DNA of 64,000 nucleotides from Cetobacterium ceti (GTDB lineage Bacteria > Fusobacteriota > Fusobacteriia > Fusobacteriales > Fusobacteriaceae). The first letter of the stretch is position 1, and the number at the start of each line of letters is the position of its first letter. Position numbers and translations under genes: made by a program. The notes beneath the pieces were generated by a model. The model saw nothing but the letters and a program-made list of their open reading frames with translations. It was not told where the DNA came from and searched no databases. Below are positions 8,140 to 17,676 of the stretch, piece after piece. The stretch lies in the NCBI RefSeq assembly GCF_900167275.1, contig NZ_FUWX01000010.1, positions 62,001 to 126,000 of the forward strand, written 5' to 3'.

Positions 8140-10641
8140 ATGGAAAAGAAATTATATTCTATTGGTGAAATATGTACTATCACAAATTTATCTAGGAAAA
8201 CTTTAAGACATTATGACAATATTGATCTTTTAAAACCAGATTTTGTAAATCCTAAAAATAATTATAGGTTTTATAGTGAGTATCAAATTTTAAAATTACA
8301 AATTATTTTAGCTCTAAAGGATAATGGATTTTCTTTAGAAGAGATAAAAAAAGAATTTTTATGTAAAAATAATAAAAGTTTACATAATTTTATTGAAAAA
8401 TATAAACATAAGATTGAAAAAATAGATGAAAATATTGAAGAACTTAAAAAAAATAAAAAAAATATCGAAAATATTTTAAAAATTTTTCAATTTCAAGATT
8501 TGGAAAAAATAACTTTAAAAAAATTTGATGAAAGGTTTTTCTATTCTCTTGAAGGAGTAGGAGATTCAAAATTAAATATTTCTTTTATGGATATTTTTAA
8601 AATTATTCAATCTTCTATTACCTCAGGAAATGGATATTTAGGAAAAAAAATTAAAAATAATAGTAATAAATCTTTTTTACTTTTTAAAAATGATATTTAT
8701 TTAGACAAAAAAGAAAAAATACTAGCTGGAGAATTTATAACTATTCGTTATAGAAATTCTAATAGAGATCAAGCCCTTAATAAAATTACAGAATATATAA
8801 AAAATAATAATATAGAAATTGAAGATGTTATATATGAAATAGAAATTGTAAACTCTTTTTTAACAAATAAAGAAATTGAATATATAACAGAAATTCAAAT
8901 CCCTATAAAGAAAGGAAAACTTATGCATTATAATTTAAAAAATGGAAAATTTATTGGATGTGGAAAAGGATATGGAGGAGAAATTAAAAGTGAAATTACA
9001 ATTGAAAATGGAAAAATTGTAAATATTCAATTTATTTCCCATAATGAAACTAAAATAATTTCAGATCCAGCCTTTGAAAATATACCAAGTTTAATAATAA
9101 AAACAAATTCTATTTTAGTTCCAAATGTATCTGGATGTTCTATGAGTTCTCGTGGAATTAGAGAGTCTGTTAAAAATGCTTTAATTGAGGCTGGAGAAAA
9201 TTCTGAACTTTTAGAATTACAACTTTTAGAAGCTGAAAATCTTGAAAAAATTAAACATGGTAATAACAAAAAGATTATAAGACCTATAGAAACCTTTGAT
9301 GTTGTCATTATTGGAGCAGGGGGAGCTGGATTATCAGCTGCAATAGCTGCTGCTAATAGAGGCCTAAAAACTGTTGTTCTTGAAAAAATGTCTTCAGTTG
9401 GGGGAAATACTTTAATATCAATGGGTGGAATTAATATTCCAGAAAATTCTGTACAAATCTCTAAAGATATTAAAGATTCTAAAGATATTTTTAAGGAAGA
9501 TATTTTAAAAGGTGGGGATTTTAAAAATTCTCCAATGCTTTTAGATATTTTTGTTAATAATGCTTTAGATACATTTAATTGGTTAAAGGAATTTGTAAAA
9601 GTAGAATTTAAAGATGAACTAATTCATTTTGGAGGTCATAGCGTTCCTAGAGCTGCTGTATTTAAAGGAAAGTATGGGATCGAATTAATTTCTAAGTTAA
9701 GAGCTAAGGCACTTCTTTTAGGTGTTGAAATTAAAACTGATGTTTTCTGTGAATCTTTAATTGAAGATTTTGATAAAGTTGTAGGTGTAGTTGGTAAAAT
9801 AGAAAATACTCCTGTTAAATTTTATGGAAAAGAAGGAGTTATCCTTGCTACTGGAGGATTTAGTGGAAATATTGAACTTAGGAAAAAATATAATCCTAAT
9901 TTAGATGAAAGATATAAAACTACAAATATCAGTAGCATTACTGGAGATGGTCATATTATGAGTGAAAAAATTGGAGCTGATTTTACTCAAATGGAATATA
10001 TTCAAACTTTCCCTATTTCTAACCCTGAAACTGGAGAACTTTCCCATGTTGGCGGTACTAGATTTGATGGTGCTATTTTAGTTAATAAAAACGGAGATAG
10101 ATTTGTTGAAGAGCTAGAAAGAAGAGATGTGGTATCAGAAGCTATTTTAAACCAAGAAAATGGTGTTGCTTATTTAGTTTGGTCTAAGGAAATTGAATCT
10201 CTTGTAAATAGAACAGAAAAAAATAAAGAAGAAGTGGAAAGATTAAAAAATTCTAAACTTTTCCATAAGGGAGATTCATTAATTGAATGTGGAGAATATT
10301 TTGGACTTAACTTAGAAAACTTATCTAAAACAATAGATAAATATAATACTTTTGTTGAAAATAAAAAAGATTTAGATTTTAATAGAAGAGGAGATTTAGT
10401 TGAAATAAAAGATGGACCTTTTTATATTCAACAAGTTGCTCCTGCCGTTCACCATACAATGGGTGGATTAAAAATTGATGAAAATTGTCGTGTGTTAAAT
10501 AAAAATAATGAGCCTATTACTGGATTATATGCTGCTGGAGAAATTGTCGGAGGTCTTCATGGTACAAATAGACTTGGTGGAAATGCCATAACAGAAGTTA
10601 TTGTTTTTGGTAAAAAAGCTGGAGAAAATATTGGTAAATAA
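8140..10641 (+). CDS. MerR regulator fused to FMN-binding and FAD-dependent fumarate-reductase-like domains
   Basis: One uninterrupted 833-codon gene with three modules. (1) MerR helix-turn-helix and coiled coil (about 5-120: SIGEICTITNLSRKTLRHYD), followed by a region resembling a GyrI/BmrR effector-binding fold (about 120-257). (2) FMN_bind domain (about 258-350) with a flavinylation-like motif SGCSMSS (331-337) in place of the usual SGATxT. (3) Flavocytochrome-c/fumarate-reductase FAD domain (about 385-833) with the GAGGAG dinucleotide fold at 392-397. Residues matching the Shewanella Fcc3 catalytic set remain: Arg662 (RRD), His772 (VHHTMGG) and Arg811 (HGTNRLGG). The position of Fcc3 His365 is Phe624, and the Thr-Glu substrate pair is absent. 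It should therefore reduce an enoate other than fumarate, if it is active (inference). No signal peptide, so cytoplasmic. Confidence 0.88.
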   Translation: MEKKLYSIGEICTITNLSRKTLRHYDNIDLLKPDFVNPKNNYRFYSEYQILKLQIILALKDNGFSLEEIKKEFLCKNNKSLHNFIEKYKHKIEKIDENIEELKKNKKNIENILKIFQFQDLEKITLKKFDERFFYSLEGVGDSKLNISFMDIFKIIQSSITSGNGYLGKKIKNNSNKSFLLFKNDIYLDKKEKILAGEFITIRYRNSNRDQALNKITEYIKNNNIEIEDVIYEIEIVNSFLTNKEIEYITEIQIPIKKGKLMHYNLKNGKFIGCGKGYGGEIKSEITIENGKIVNIQFISHNETKIISDPAFENIPSLIIKTNSILVPNVSGCSMSSRGIRESVKNALIEAGENSELLELQLLEAENLEKIKHGNNKKIIRPIETFDVVIIGAGGAGLSAAIAAANRGLKTVVLEKMSSVGGNTLISMGGINIPENSVQISKDIKDSKDIFKEDILKGGDFKNSPMLLDIFVNNALDTFNWLKEFVKVEFKDELIHFGGHSVPRAAVFKGKYGIELISKLRAKALLLGVEIKTDVFCESLIEDFDKVVGVVGKIENTPVKFYGKEGVILATGGFSGNIELRKKYNPNLDERYKTTNISSITGDGHIMSEKIGADFTQMEYIQTFPISNPETGELSHVGGTRFDGAILVNKNGDRFVEELERRDVVSEAILNQENGVAYLVWSKEIESLVNRTEKNKEEVERLKNSKLFHKGDSLIECGEYFGLNLENLSKTIDKYNTFVENKKDLDFNRRGDLVEIKDGPFYIQQVAPAVHHTMGGLKIDENCRVLNKNNEPITGLYAAGEIVGGLHGTNRLGGNAITEVIVFGKKAGENIGK

Positions 10642-10647
10642 TAATTT

Positions 10648-10680
10648 ATCCCAAGGAAATTCCTTGGGATATTTTTATTT
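10648..10680. terminator. Bidirectional intrinsic terminator
   Basis: A perfect 10-bp stem ATCCCAAGGA / TCCTTGGGAT (10648-10657 with 10661-10670), a 3-nt loop, T-rich on the plus side. It separates the fusion gene from the convergent S66 peptidase gene. Confidence 0.88.
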
Positions 10681-11658
10681 TAATATATATAATTTTTTAT
10701 TAGTTGCATCTAATTTTACTGTTCCACCTATTGGTAAGGTTATCATTGGATGAGTATGACAACAATCAAATTCTCCTAGAATGGGTATTTTTTTATCTCC
10801 TAATACTTCTAATAAAATTTCATATGGTTTTTTTCCTGTTCCTTGGTCATTAAAAAGTTCATGTTTCCCTAAAAGAATTCCACCTATTTTATCAAAAACC
10901 CCATTTATCTTTAAAAAAGAAAATTCTCTTTCTATTTCACTGGCACTTTTTAAAGAATCTTCTATAAATAAAATATCTTCATATTTAATCTCTGGCATAT
11001 ATTCACTTCCCCAAATACCATATATTGTATTTAAGTTCCCCCCAATTAGTCTTCCTTCTACTTCTCCTGGAATAACAGTAATTAAATTATTCTCATATAA
11101 TTTTTTTTCTCTATTTTGATCTTCCCAGTTTATAAATTCATCTGTCCAATACTTTGGGTTTTCTACTTCATATGGATATTTTATATTATCCATTAACATA
11201 TTTTTAAAATATTCATATGTTTTATCAACTAAAGGTGATAATTCTCCAAAACTTGCCACAAGGGCTGGTCCATAATAGGTAATTAAACCTGTTTTAGCAT
11301 AAATTCCTAAAAGAAGAGCAGTTACATCAGAATAACCTATAAAAATTTTAGGATTGTTTTTAATATTATCATAATCTAAATAGGGTAAAAGTGAATTTGA
11401 ATTATATCCTCCAATTGTTGACATAATACATTTTATATCTTTATTTCTTATTAAATTATTTAATTCTTCAACTCTTTCCTTTACACTTCCTGAACGATAT
11501 CCTTCACTTTTTCCTGTTAAAATACCTTCTTCTAAAATAAACCCTTTTTTTTCTAAAAAATTTTTAGCTCTTTGAAATCTTTTTGGAGCAAAAAAAGTGG
11601 CAGGAGATGATGGTGAATAAAACCCAATTCTATCTCCTGCCTTTAATTTATTTTCCAT
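10675..11658 (-). CDS. Peptidase S66 family (LD-carboxypeptidase / MccF-like)
   Basis: A 327-residue cytoplasmic serine peptidase. S66 enzymes either trim tetrapeptides during murein recycling (LdcA) or cleave aminoacyl-nucleotide toxins (MccF). The catalytic triad is visible: Ser110 in IGYSDVT, Glu233 in FIEDS, His301 in CHTHP. The start was placed at the ATG at 11658 because AGGAGAGGATATT precedes it; a longer reading from 11709 would run through that ribosome site. It lies 60 bp after the malic enzyme gene in the same direction, so co-transcription is likely. LdcA and MccF functions cannot be told apart here. Confidence 0.85.
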   Translation of the reverse strand: MENKLKAGDRIGFYSPSSPATFFAPKRFQRAKNFLEKKGFILEEGILTGKSEGYRSGSVKERVEELNNLIRNKDIKCIMSTIGGYNSNSLLPYLDYDNIKNNPKIFIGYSDVTALLLGIYAKTGLITYYGPALVASFGELSPLVDKTYEYFKNMLMDNIKYPYEVENPKYWTDEFINWEDQNREKKLYENNLITVIPGEVEGRLIGGNLNTIYGIWGSEYMPEIKYEDILFIEDSLKSASEIEREFSFLKINGVFDKIGGILLGKHELFNDQGTGKKPYEILLEVLGDKKIPILGEFDCCHTHPMITLPIGGTVKLDATNKKLYILK

Positions 11659-11718
11659 AATATCCTCTCCTTTTCGAAAGAGAATACTACTTTTTACTTT
11701 AAAAATCAAGTAATTTTA

Positions 11719-12894
11719 TTATACTCTAGCTATTCCTTGCTCTTTAGCTATTTTTACAACTTCATCAGCTATGGCTCTTACAACTCTTCTATCAAAAGAA
11801 GCTGGAATAATATGATCCACAGTTAACTCTTCAGGTGTAACTAAATTTGCAATAGCATGAGCTGCTGCCATTTTCATCTCTTCAGTTATTTTTGTAGCTC
11901 TAGATTCTAAAGCTCCTTTAAATATTCCTGGATAAGCAATAACGTTATTTAACTGATTAGGATAATCTCCTCTTCCTGTTCCAACAATTTTTGCTCCTGC
12001 TGCTAAAGCATCTTCAGGCATAATTTCTGGTGTCGGATTTGCCATTGCAAACACAATTGCATCTTCTCCCATTGATTTTACCATATCTTTATCCACTACA
12101 TTTGCTGTTGAAACTCCAATAAATACATCTGCTCCAACCATTGCTTCTCTTAAAGTTCCCTTAATATTTTCTGGATTTGAAATTTCAGATAAATATTTTT
12201 TAGAGAAATCATATTTTTCATTATCTGTTCTATTTAAAATTTCATCATGACTAACAATTAAAATATTAGTTGTTCCCATTTCATTTAATAATTTTGCAAT
12301 AGCACTTCCTGCTGCTTCAGCACCATTAATAACCACTTTAATATTTTCAAATGTTTTGTTTACTAATTTAAGAGCATTAATAAGTCCTGCTAATGCTGCA
12401 ACACTTGTTCCATGCTGATCATTATGAAATACAGGAATATCTAATTCCTCTCTTAATCTAGTTTCAACTTCTATACATTTTGGACAAGCTAAATCTTCTA
12501 AATGGATCGCACCAAATGATGGAGTTAAATATTTTATAGTTTTAATTATTTCTTCAGTATCTTGAGTAGCAAGACAAATTGGGAATGAATCAATACCAGC
12601 TAACTCTTTATATAGAATTACTTTTGATTCCATTACAGGAAGTCCCGCTTCTGGTCCAATATTTCCAAGTCCTAAAATTGCAGATCCGTCTGTAATTACT
12701 GCAACCATGTTTCCTTTTGCTGTATACTTGTAAACATTTGCTTTATCCTCTTGGATAGCTAAACATGGAGCTGCAACACCTGGAGAATAAGCTAAACTTA
12801 ACTCCTCTTTGTTATTAACATCTACCTTTGAAACTATTTCGTATATTCCTTTTAGTTCCTCATGCATTTTTAAAGATTTTTCATAAAGATTCAT
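11719..12894 (-). CDS. NAD(P)-dependent malic enzyme (short bacterial type)
   Basis: A 391-residue oxaloacetate-decarboxylating malate dehydrogenase converting malate to pyruvate and CO2. Motifs: LAYSPGVAAPC near 35, KGNMVAVITDGSAILGLGNIG (malate/nucleotide site), HLEDLACPKC and FHNDQHGTSVA metal-site segments, and the VINGAEAAGSA dinucleotide fold. Its length fits the short bacterial form without a phosphotransacetylase extension. A strong divergent promoter lies upstream. With ppdK and fumC elsewhere in the window it belongs to the C3/C4 acid interconversion set. Confidence 0.93.
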   Translation of the reverse strand: MNLYEKSLKMHEELKGIYEIVSKVDVNNKEELSLAYSPGVAAPCLAIQEDKANVYKYTAKGNMVAVITDGSAILGLGNIGPEAGLPVMESKVILYKELAGIDSFPICLATQDTEEIIKTIKYLTPSFGAIHLEDLACPKCIEVETRLREELDIPVFHNDQHGTSVAALAGLINALKLVNKTFENIKVVINGAEAAGSAIAKLLNEMGTTNILIVSHDEILNRTDNEKYDFSKKYLSEISNPENIKGTLREAMVGADVFIGVSTANVVDKDMVKSMGEDAIVFAMANPTPEIMPEDALAAGAKIVGTGRGDYPNQLNNVIAYPGIFKGALESRATKITEEMKMAAAHAIANLVTPEELTVDHIIPASFDRRVVRAIADEVVKIAKEQGIARV

Positions 12895-13050
12895 GAAACT
12901 TCCTCCTATATATACTTTAATATTTAATAATAAATTATTATTTTCTCTCTTTATCTACTTTTTATATGTTCTATATAAGTTCGAATATTCCTTTTAAAAC
13001 TTGTAAACTTTTAATTTTTCTTAAATTAGTGTTCAACTCTCGAAAAACCA

Positions 13051-13079
13051 ATTGTAATATATATAATATATATTGTCAA
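13051..13079 (-). promoter_or_regulatory. Promoter for malic enzyme
   Basis: On the minus strand TTGACA (13079-13074), a 17-nt alternating AT spacer and TACAAT (13056-13051). Confidence 0.75.
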
Positions 13080-13099
13080 TGAAATAAATATATTTTTTA

Positions 13100-13129
13100 T
13101 TGACATATTTTTGTTATATAATCTATTAA
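13100..13129 (+). promoter_or_regulatory. Promoter for peptide-binding protein gene
   Basis: TTGACA (13100-13105) with TATTAA (13124-13129) at an 18-nt spacing. It sits back to back with the malic enzyme promoter; the two -35 boxes are about 20 bp apart. Nothing else is seen in the 263-bp intergenic stretch. Confidence 0.55.
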
Positions 13130-13157
13130 TTTTAAAAAAAGTCTTGGGAGGGATTCT

Positions 13158-14651
13158 ATGTTAAAAAAAATAGTACAACTTTTATGCGTATCTGTTCTAT
13201 TTCTTACAACTTTTAGACCTACTTTTTCTGAAAAAAATACACTTATAATTGCTCAAAATTCCGATGCAAAAAGTTTAGATCCACATGTTTCTAATGATGT
13301 ACCAACTCATAGAGTTGTTACAAATATTTACGATTCTTTAATTCAATGGAATGAAAATCATGAATTAGAACCTGCTGTTGCACAATCTTGGAAACAAATA
13401 GATCCATTAACTTTAGAATTTAAAATCAGACCAAATATTAAATTTCATAATGGAGAGCCTTTAAAAATGTCTGATATTAAATTTAGTTTAGAAAGAGCTA
13501 AAAATGCCCCCGCTCTTATGACTTTCTTCTCTGGGATTGATACAATTAATATTATAGATGATAATACAATTCAAATTACTACTAAAAAACCCTATGGTCC
13601 TCTAATTAATTATCTAGCCCATGAAGGAGCAGCAATTTTAAATGAAAAAGTTGTAACAGAAGCTGGAAAAGATTATGGACAAAATCCCGTAGGAACAGGA
13701 CCATATAAATTTCAAGAATGGAAAGCTGGAGATAGAGTAATTTTAACTGCCAATAAAGATTATTTTTTAGATAAACCTAAAAGTGAAACTTTAGTTTTCA
13801 GAGTTGTTCCTGAAGGTGGAAATAGAGTTATCGCCCTTGAAACAGGGGAGATTGATTTGGCCTATGATATTGATCCTATTAATTTAGATACTGTAAGACA
13901 TCATGGAGATTTAAAATTATATGAACAACCTGCAATGGGAATTAATTACCTTGGATTCAATACTACAAATAAAGTTCTTGGGAATGTTTTAGTTCGTCAA
14001 GCTATTGCTAAAGCAATTGATTTAGATAGTATTGTAGAGGCAGTATATTTAGGAGCTGCTCAAAAAGCTAATTCTCCAGTATCTCCAAGTGTTTTCGGTT
14101 ATAATAAAGATACCAAAGCTTATGAACAAAATATCGCTGAGGCCAAAGAATTGTTAAAAAAAGCTGGATATTCCAAAGGTATTGATTTAAAACTTTGGAC
14201 AAATGATAACTCTGTTAGAAGAGATATTGCTGTAATTTTACAAGATCAGTTAAAAGCAATTAACATAAATTTAAATATTGAAATTTTAGAATGGGGAGCA
14301 TATTTAGATCAACTTTTACAAAAAAAGCATGACTTATTTTTACTTGGTTGGGCTTCAAGTCCAGATTCTGATTCAGCTTTATATGCATTATTTCACTCTA
14401 AAAATCATGGAAGTTCAGGAAATAGATCCTACTACGATAATAAAAAAGTAGATAAACTTTTAGACTTAGGAAGAGAATCTACAAATCCTGAAGATAGAAA
14501 AAAATATTATTATGAAGCTCAAGGTATTTTACAAGAGGAAATTCCTTTATTAACTTTAGCTTACCCATATGATACAGTAGGTGCAAATAAATCTATCAGT
14601 AACTTTAATTTAAATATTGAAAAACTTCACAAAGTTGAAAAAAATAGATGA
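13158..14651 (+). CDS. Orphan ABC peptide/dipeptide-binding protein (SBP_bac_5)
   Basis: A 497-residue periplasmic solute-binding protein of the DppA/OppA/GsiB class with an N-terminal signal sequence (about 1-24, cut near TFS-EK). Family signatures: NSDAKSLDPH, FKIRPNIKFHNGEPL and GTGPYKF, with the two-lobed length expected. No permease or ATPase gene is adjacent, so it must share a transporter encoded elsewhere. RBS GGGAGGGATT. Its 3' end overlaps the convergent YoaK-like gene by 25 bp, leaving no room for a terminator between them. Confidence 0.9.
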   Translation: MLKKIVQLLCVSVLFLTTFRPTFSEKNTLIIAQNSDAKSLDPHVSNDVPTHRVVTNIYDSLIQWNENHELEPAVAQSWKQIDPLTLEFKIRPNIKFHNGEPLKMSDIKFSLERAKNAPALMTFFSGIDTINIIDDNTIQITTKKPYGPLINYLAHEGAAILNEKVVTEAGKDYGQNPVGTGPYKFQEWKAGDRVILTANKDYFLDKPKSETLVFRVVPEGGNRVIALETGEIDLAYDIDPINLDTVRHHGDLKLYEQPAMGINYLGFNTTNKVLGNVLVRQAIAKAIDLDSIVEAVYLGAAQKANSPVSPSVFGYNKDTKAYEQNIAEAKELLKKAGYSKGIDLKLWTNDNSVRRDIAVILQDQLKAININLNIEILEWGAYLDQLLQKKHDLFLLGWASSPDSDSALYALFHSKNHGSSGNRSYYDNKKVDKLLDLGRESTNPEDRKKYYYEAQGILQEEIPLLTLAYPYDTVGANKSISNFNLNIEKLHKVEKNR

Positions 14652-15259
14652 AAAACACCTACAACCATGTAACATATTCCAAAAATATAAAAAGAATTAC
14701 TATTAAAATTTAAATAGGAAAAGGTTCCTAAAACTCCACCTATGAAATAAAAAGTCACTTGAAAAAAACTAAAGAGTACCTTAGGAACCAATTCCTTTTC
14801 ACCTCTCACAATTTTTCCTAAATTCGTTCCAAGTTCCGTTAAATTCCCTGTCATATGTGTGGTTCTCACCACAGAACCTCTATATTTTATAAAAAGTGCA
14901 TTTTGACTTCCCATAGTAAAAGTTAAAAAATATAGTAAAAATTTATTTAATTGAGGAATATCATTTATTAATGAAATTAAAACTCCATAAACTATCATTA
15001 CATATCCATATGATTTTTTATACTCCTCTCCTGTATCCTTAATTATTATTCCAATTAAAAAACCACCTAATATAAATGAAAAAACTAATAAAAAAATAAT
15101 TTTCACCGATGCAGGTAAATTTTTCATTAACATTTTTTGAGCCACATCAGACATATTTCCAGAAAAATGTGAAATTGAATAGGCATATTTAAATAATGTA
15201 AGAATATTTATAAATCCACTAAAAAAGCATAATAAAAATATAAAAAATTTTTTCATCAC
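14627..15259 (-). CDS. YoaK family (DUF1275) membrane protein
   Basis: A 210-residue protein with about six hydrophobic helices and DUF1275 hallmarks: FSGFINILTLF at the N terminus, HFSGNMSD and the central TTHMTGNLTELG motif. Molecular function is not established for the family. RBS AGGAGGATTGTG. Its 3' 25 bp overlap the convergent peptide-binding protein gene. Confidence 0.82.
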   Translation of the reverse strand: MMKKFFIFLLCFFSGFINILTLFKYAYSISHFSGNMSDVAQKMLMKNLPASVKIIFLLVFSFILGGFLIGIIIKDTGEEYKKSYGYVMIVYGVLISLINDIPQLNKFLLYFLTFTMGSQNALFIKYRGSVVRTTHMTGNLTELGTNLGKIVRGEKELVPKVLFSFFQVTFYFIGGVLGTFSYLNFNSNSFYIFGICYMVVGVFHLFFSTL

Positions 15260-15330
15260 AATCCTCCTTTCTTTTTATTCTCTATCTTTTAAAATAATCC
15301 TTGGTTTTTTTTAGTACATAGAATCTCTTA

Positions 15331-15359
15331 TTGACTTTTACCTGTATAAATTGTATTAT
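15331..15359 (+). promoter_or_regulatory. Promoter for nanE
   Basis: TTGACT (15331-15336), 17-nt spacer, TATTAT (15354-15359). It overlaps any start upstream of 15396, which supports the ATG at 15396 as the true nanE start. Confidence 0.72.
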
Positions 15360-15395
15360 TACAATGAAAATAATTACATTTTGGGAGGGTTTTAC

Positions 15396-16070
15396 ATGAC
15401 AGCACTTGAAAAAATAAAGGGTAAATTAGTTGTATCTTGCCAAGCACTAGAGCACGAACCTTTACATAGTTCTTATATAATGGGTAGAATGGCCTATGCA
15501 GCTTTTGAAGGGGGAGCTTCTGGAATTAGAGCAAATACAGTTTCAGATATAAAAGAAATTAAAAAAAATGTTGATTTACCAATAATTGGAATTATCAAAA
15601 AAAATTATGGAGATTGTCCAGTATTTATAACTCCTACAATGGTAGAAGTTGATCAGCTAATGGAAGAAGGATTAGATATTATTGCCATTGATGCAACTTT
15701 AAGAGAAAGACCAGATAGGGTTTCTACTGAAGATTTCATAAAAAATATTAAAGCTAAATATCCTAATTCCCTTATTATGGGAGATATTTCCAATGTAGAA
15801 GAAGCTGTTGCTGCTGAAAAAGCTGGAATAGATATGGTTGGAACTACATTAGTTGGATATACTGACTATACAAAAGGAAATGATCCTTTAACTGAACTTA
15901 AAAAAGTTGTTGAAGCTGTTTCTATTCCTGTTATAGGAGAAGGAAATATTGATACCCCAGAAAAAGCTAAAAAAGCTCTAGAAATTGGTGCTTTTGCAGT
16001 AGTAGTTGGAGGAGCAATTACAAGACCTCAACAAATAACTAAAAAATTTGTTACATGTATGAATAAATAA
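15396..16070 (+). CDS. nanE: N-acetylmannosamine-6-phosphate 2-epimerase
   Basis: A 224-residue TIM-barrel epimerase that converts ManNAc-6-P to GlcNAc-6-P in sialic acid catabolism. Family motifs: [37 protein letters not shown] (catalytic Lys), [20 protein letters not shown] and [16 protein letters not shown]. The start was chosen by the GGGAGGG ribosome site and because the -10 box lies at 15354-15359. It stands alone between its own promoter and terminator; no lyase or kinase gene of the pathway is adjacent. Confidence 0.93.
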   Translation: MTALEKIKGKLVVSCQALEHEPLHSSYIMGRMAYAAFEGGASGIRANTVSDIKEIKKNVDLPIIGIIKKNYGDCPVFITPTMVEVDQLMEEGLDIIAIDATLRERPDRVSTEDFIKNIKAKYPNSLIMGDISNVEEAVAAEKAGIDMVGTTLVGYTDYTKGNDPLTELKKVVEAVSIPVIGEGNIDTPEKAKKALEIGAFAVVVGGAITRPQQITKKFVTCMNK

Positions 16071-16081
16071 TTTTTTATTTG

Positions 16082-16109
16082 TCCCCTAGAGTTATCTAGG
16101 GGATTTTTT
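16082..16109 (+). terminator. Intrinsic terminator after nanE
   Basis: A 9-bp stem TCCCCTAGA / TCTAGGGGA (16082-16090 with 16095-16103), a 4-nt loop and a T-run. Confidence 0.9.
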
Positions 16110-16110
16110 A

Positions 16111-16139
16111 TTGACAAAATTCTATAAAAATCTTATACT
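16111..16139 (+). promoter_or_regulatory. Promoter for MATE exporter
   Basis: TTGACA (16111-16116), 17-nt spacer, TATACT (16134-16139), immediately after the nanE terminator. Confidence 0.75.
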
Positions 16140-16174
16140 AAAAAGTCATAGTAAAAAAAATAAAGGAGGAAAAT

Positions 16175-17539
16175 GTGAAAGATCAAAAATTAGAAACAGA
16201 AAGTATACCTAAACTTTTATGGGACTATTCAATTCCTGCTATAACAGGTTCACTTGTATATATTTTATATAATATTGTAGATAGAATTTTCATAAGTTTT
16301 GGAGTAGGAAGACTTGCCATTGCAGGTATAAGTATTGTTTTACCATTATTTACTTTTATTTTAGCCACAGGACTTTTTATTGGAATAGGTGGAGGCTCAT
16401 TAATCTCTATAAATCTAGGTCAAAAAAATACTGAAAAAGCCGAGCTTATTTTAGGAAATGCAGTTACACTTTTATTTACTATTGGAATTTTATTTTCTAT
16501 TTTAGGATTAGTATTTTTAAATAAAATTTTATATTTATTTGGAGCTACTCCAGAAAATATTTCCTATGCTAGAGATTATATGTCTATAATTTTCTTTGCA
16601 ACAGTTTTTCAATTGCTTTTTATTGCTCTTAATAATATTATTCGTGGAGAAGGTAATCCTAAGTTTGCAATGAAAATGAATTTAATTGGTTGTGGTTTTA
16701 ACTTAATCTTAGATCCAATTTTTATTTTTACCCTTGGTATGGGAATCAAAGGAGCTGCCATTGCCACAATAATTTCCAATGTAATTGTAGCTATTTATCA
16801 ATTAAAGCATTTCACAACTGGTAAAAGTAATATCAAATTAAAAGTTAAAAATTTAAAATTAGATTTAAAAGTTTTAGCTGGAATTTCTAGTATCGGTATA
16901 GCACCTTTTATTATGCAAATGTCTAACTCAATTGTTGTTATTTTCATTAACAAAAATTGTAATATTTATGGTGGAGACATTGCCATAGCTGCCTATGGAA
17001 TTGTAAATAGTATTGGAACTTTACTTTATATGCCTATAGTAGGAATTTATCAAGGTGCTCAACCAATTTTAGGATATAATTATGGAGCTAAAAATTATCA
17101 TAGAGTAAGAGAAGCCTATATTTTATCTCTTTTAGTTGCAGTAGCTATATCTACTACAGGATTTATTTTAATAATGTTTATTCCTAAACTTTTAGTCTTC
17201 CCATTTATAAAAAATGATCCACAATTATTATCTCTTACTATAAAATCTTTGAAAATATTTTATGGTCTTGTTTTAGTAATGGGATTTCATATGATTGGAA
17301 GTAGTTATTTCCAAGCTGTTGGTCGTGCTAAAATTACAACATTTCTAAATATAATAAGACAATTTGGATTAACTTTACCTTTACTTTATATATTACCAAA
17401 ATATTTTGGTTTAAATGGAGTTTGGATGGCTAATCCTATTACTGATATTGTCCTTGCAATAATCACTTCATATTTCGTTTTTAAAGAATTACATAGATTA
17501 AAATGTGAAGAAAAATTAGAAGTTAAATATTCTATTTAA
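16175..17539 (+). CDS. MATE family multidrug/cation exporter
   Basis: A 454-residue, 12-helix inner-membrane antiporter of the MATE family (MepA/DinF-like). The two-fold repeat is visible: PAITGSLVYILYNIVDRIFIS in the first half and ISSIGIAPFIMQMSNSIVV in the second, plus GAQPILGYNYGAKNY, typical of MepA-type proteins. GTG start at 16175 preceded by AAAGGAGGA; the overlapping ATG at 16173 reads into a stop. It has its own promoter and shares a convergent terminator region downstream. The substrate is unknown. Confidence 0.9.
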   Translation: MKDQKLETESIPKLLWDYSIPAITGSLVYILYNIVDRIFISFGVGRLAIAGISIVLPLFTFILATGLFIGIGGGSLISINLGQKNTEKAELILGNAVTLLFTIGILFSILGLVFLNKILYLFGATPENISYARDYMSIIFFATVFQLLFIALNNIIRGEGNPKFAMKMNLIGCGFNLILDPIFIFTLGMGIKGAAIATIISNVIVAIYQLKHFTTGKSNIKLKVKNLKLDLKVLAGISSIGIAPFIMQMSNSIVVIFINKNCNIYGGDIAIAAYGIVNSIGTLLYMPIVGIYQGAQPILGYNYGAKNYHRVREAYILSLLVAVAISTTGFILIMFIPKLLVFPFIKNDPQLLSLTIKSLKIFYGLVLVMGFHMIGSSYFQAVGRAKITTFLNIIRQFGLTLPLLYILPKYFGLNGVWMANPITDIVLAIITSYFVFKELHRLKCEEKLEVKYSI

Positions 17540-17643
17540 AAAAAATAAATTTTTTTAAAACTTTTTTTAAACTTCTACCGTCTATTATAATATAAAAATG
17601 CTAATAAAGTTTTTCATAAATCTCTCTCCCAAGAGATAAAAAA

Positions 17644-17676
17644 AATCCAGGAATTCCGCTCCTGGATTTTTTTTTA
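17644..17676. terminator. Bidirectional intrinsic terminator
   Basis: Stem ATCCAGGA / TCCTGGAT (17645-17652 with 17660-17667) flanked by A- and T-runs on both sides. It serves the MATE gene and the convergent ABC operon. A weaker hairpin ATCTCT/AGAGAT lies just upstream; the rest of the 134-bp gap shows nothing else. Confidence 0.85.

Noticed and set aside
9027-9308. Antisense frame within the FMN_bind region of the fusion gene
   Set aside because: It is the shadow of the real frame, with no ribosome site or family features.
15351-15395. Fifteen-residue N-terminal extension of NanE
   Set aside because: The extension would begin inside the -10 region of a strong promoter, and a GGGAGGG ribosome site precedes the internal ATG at 15396.
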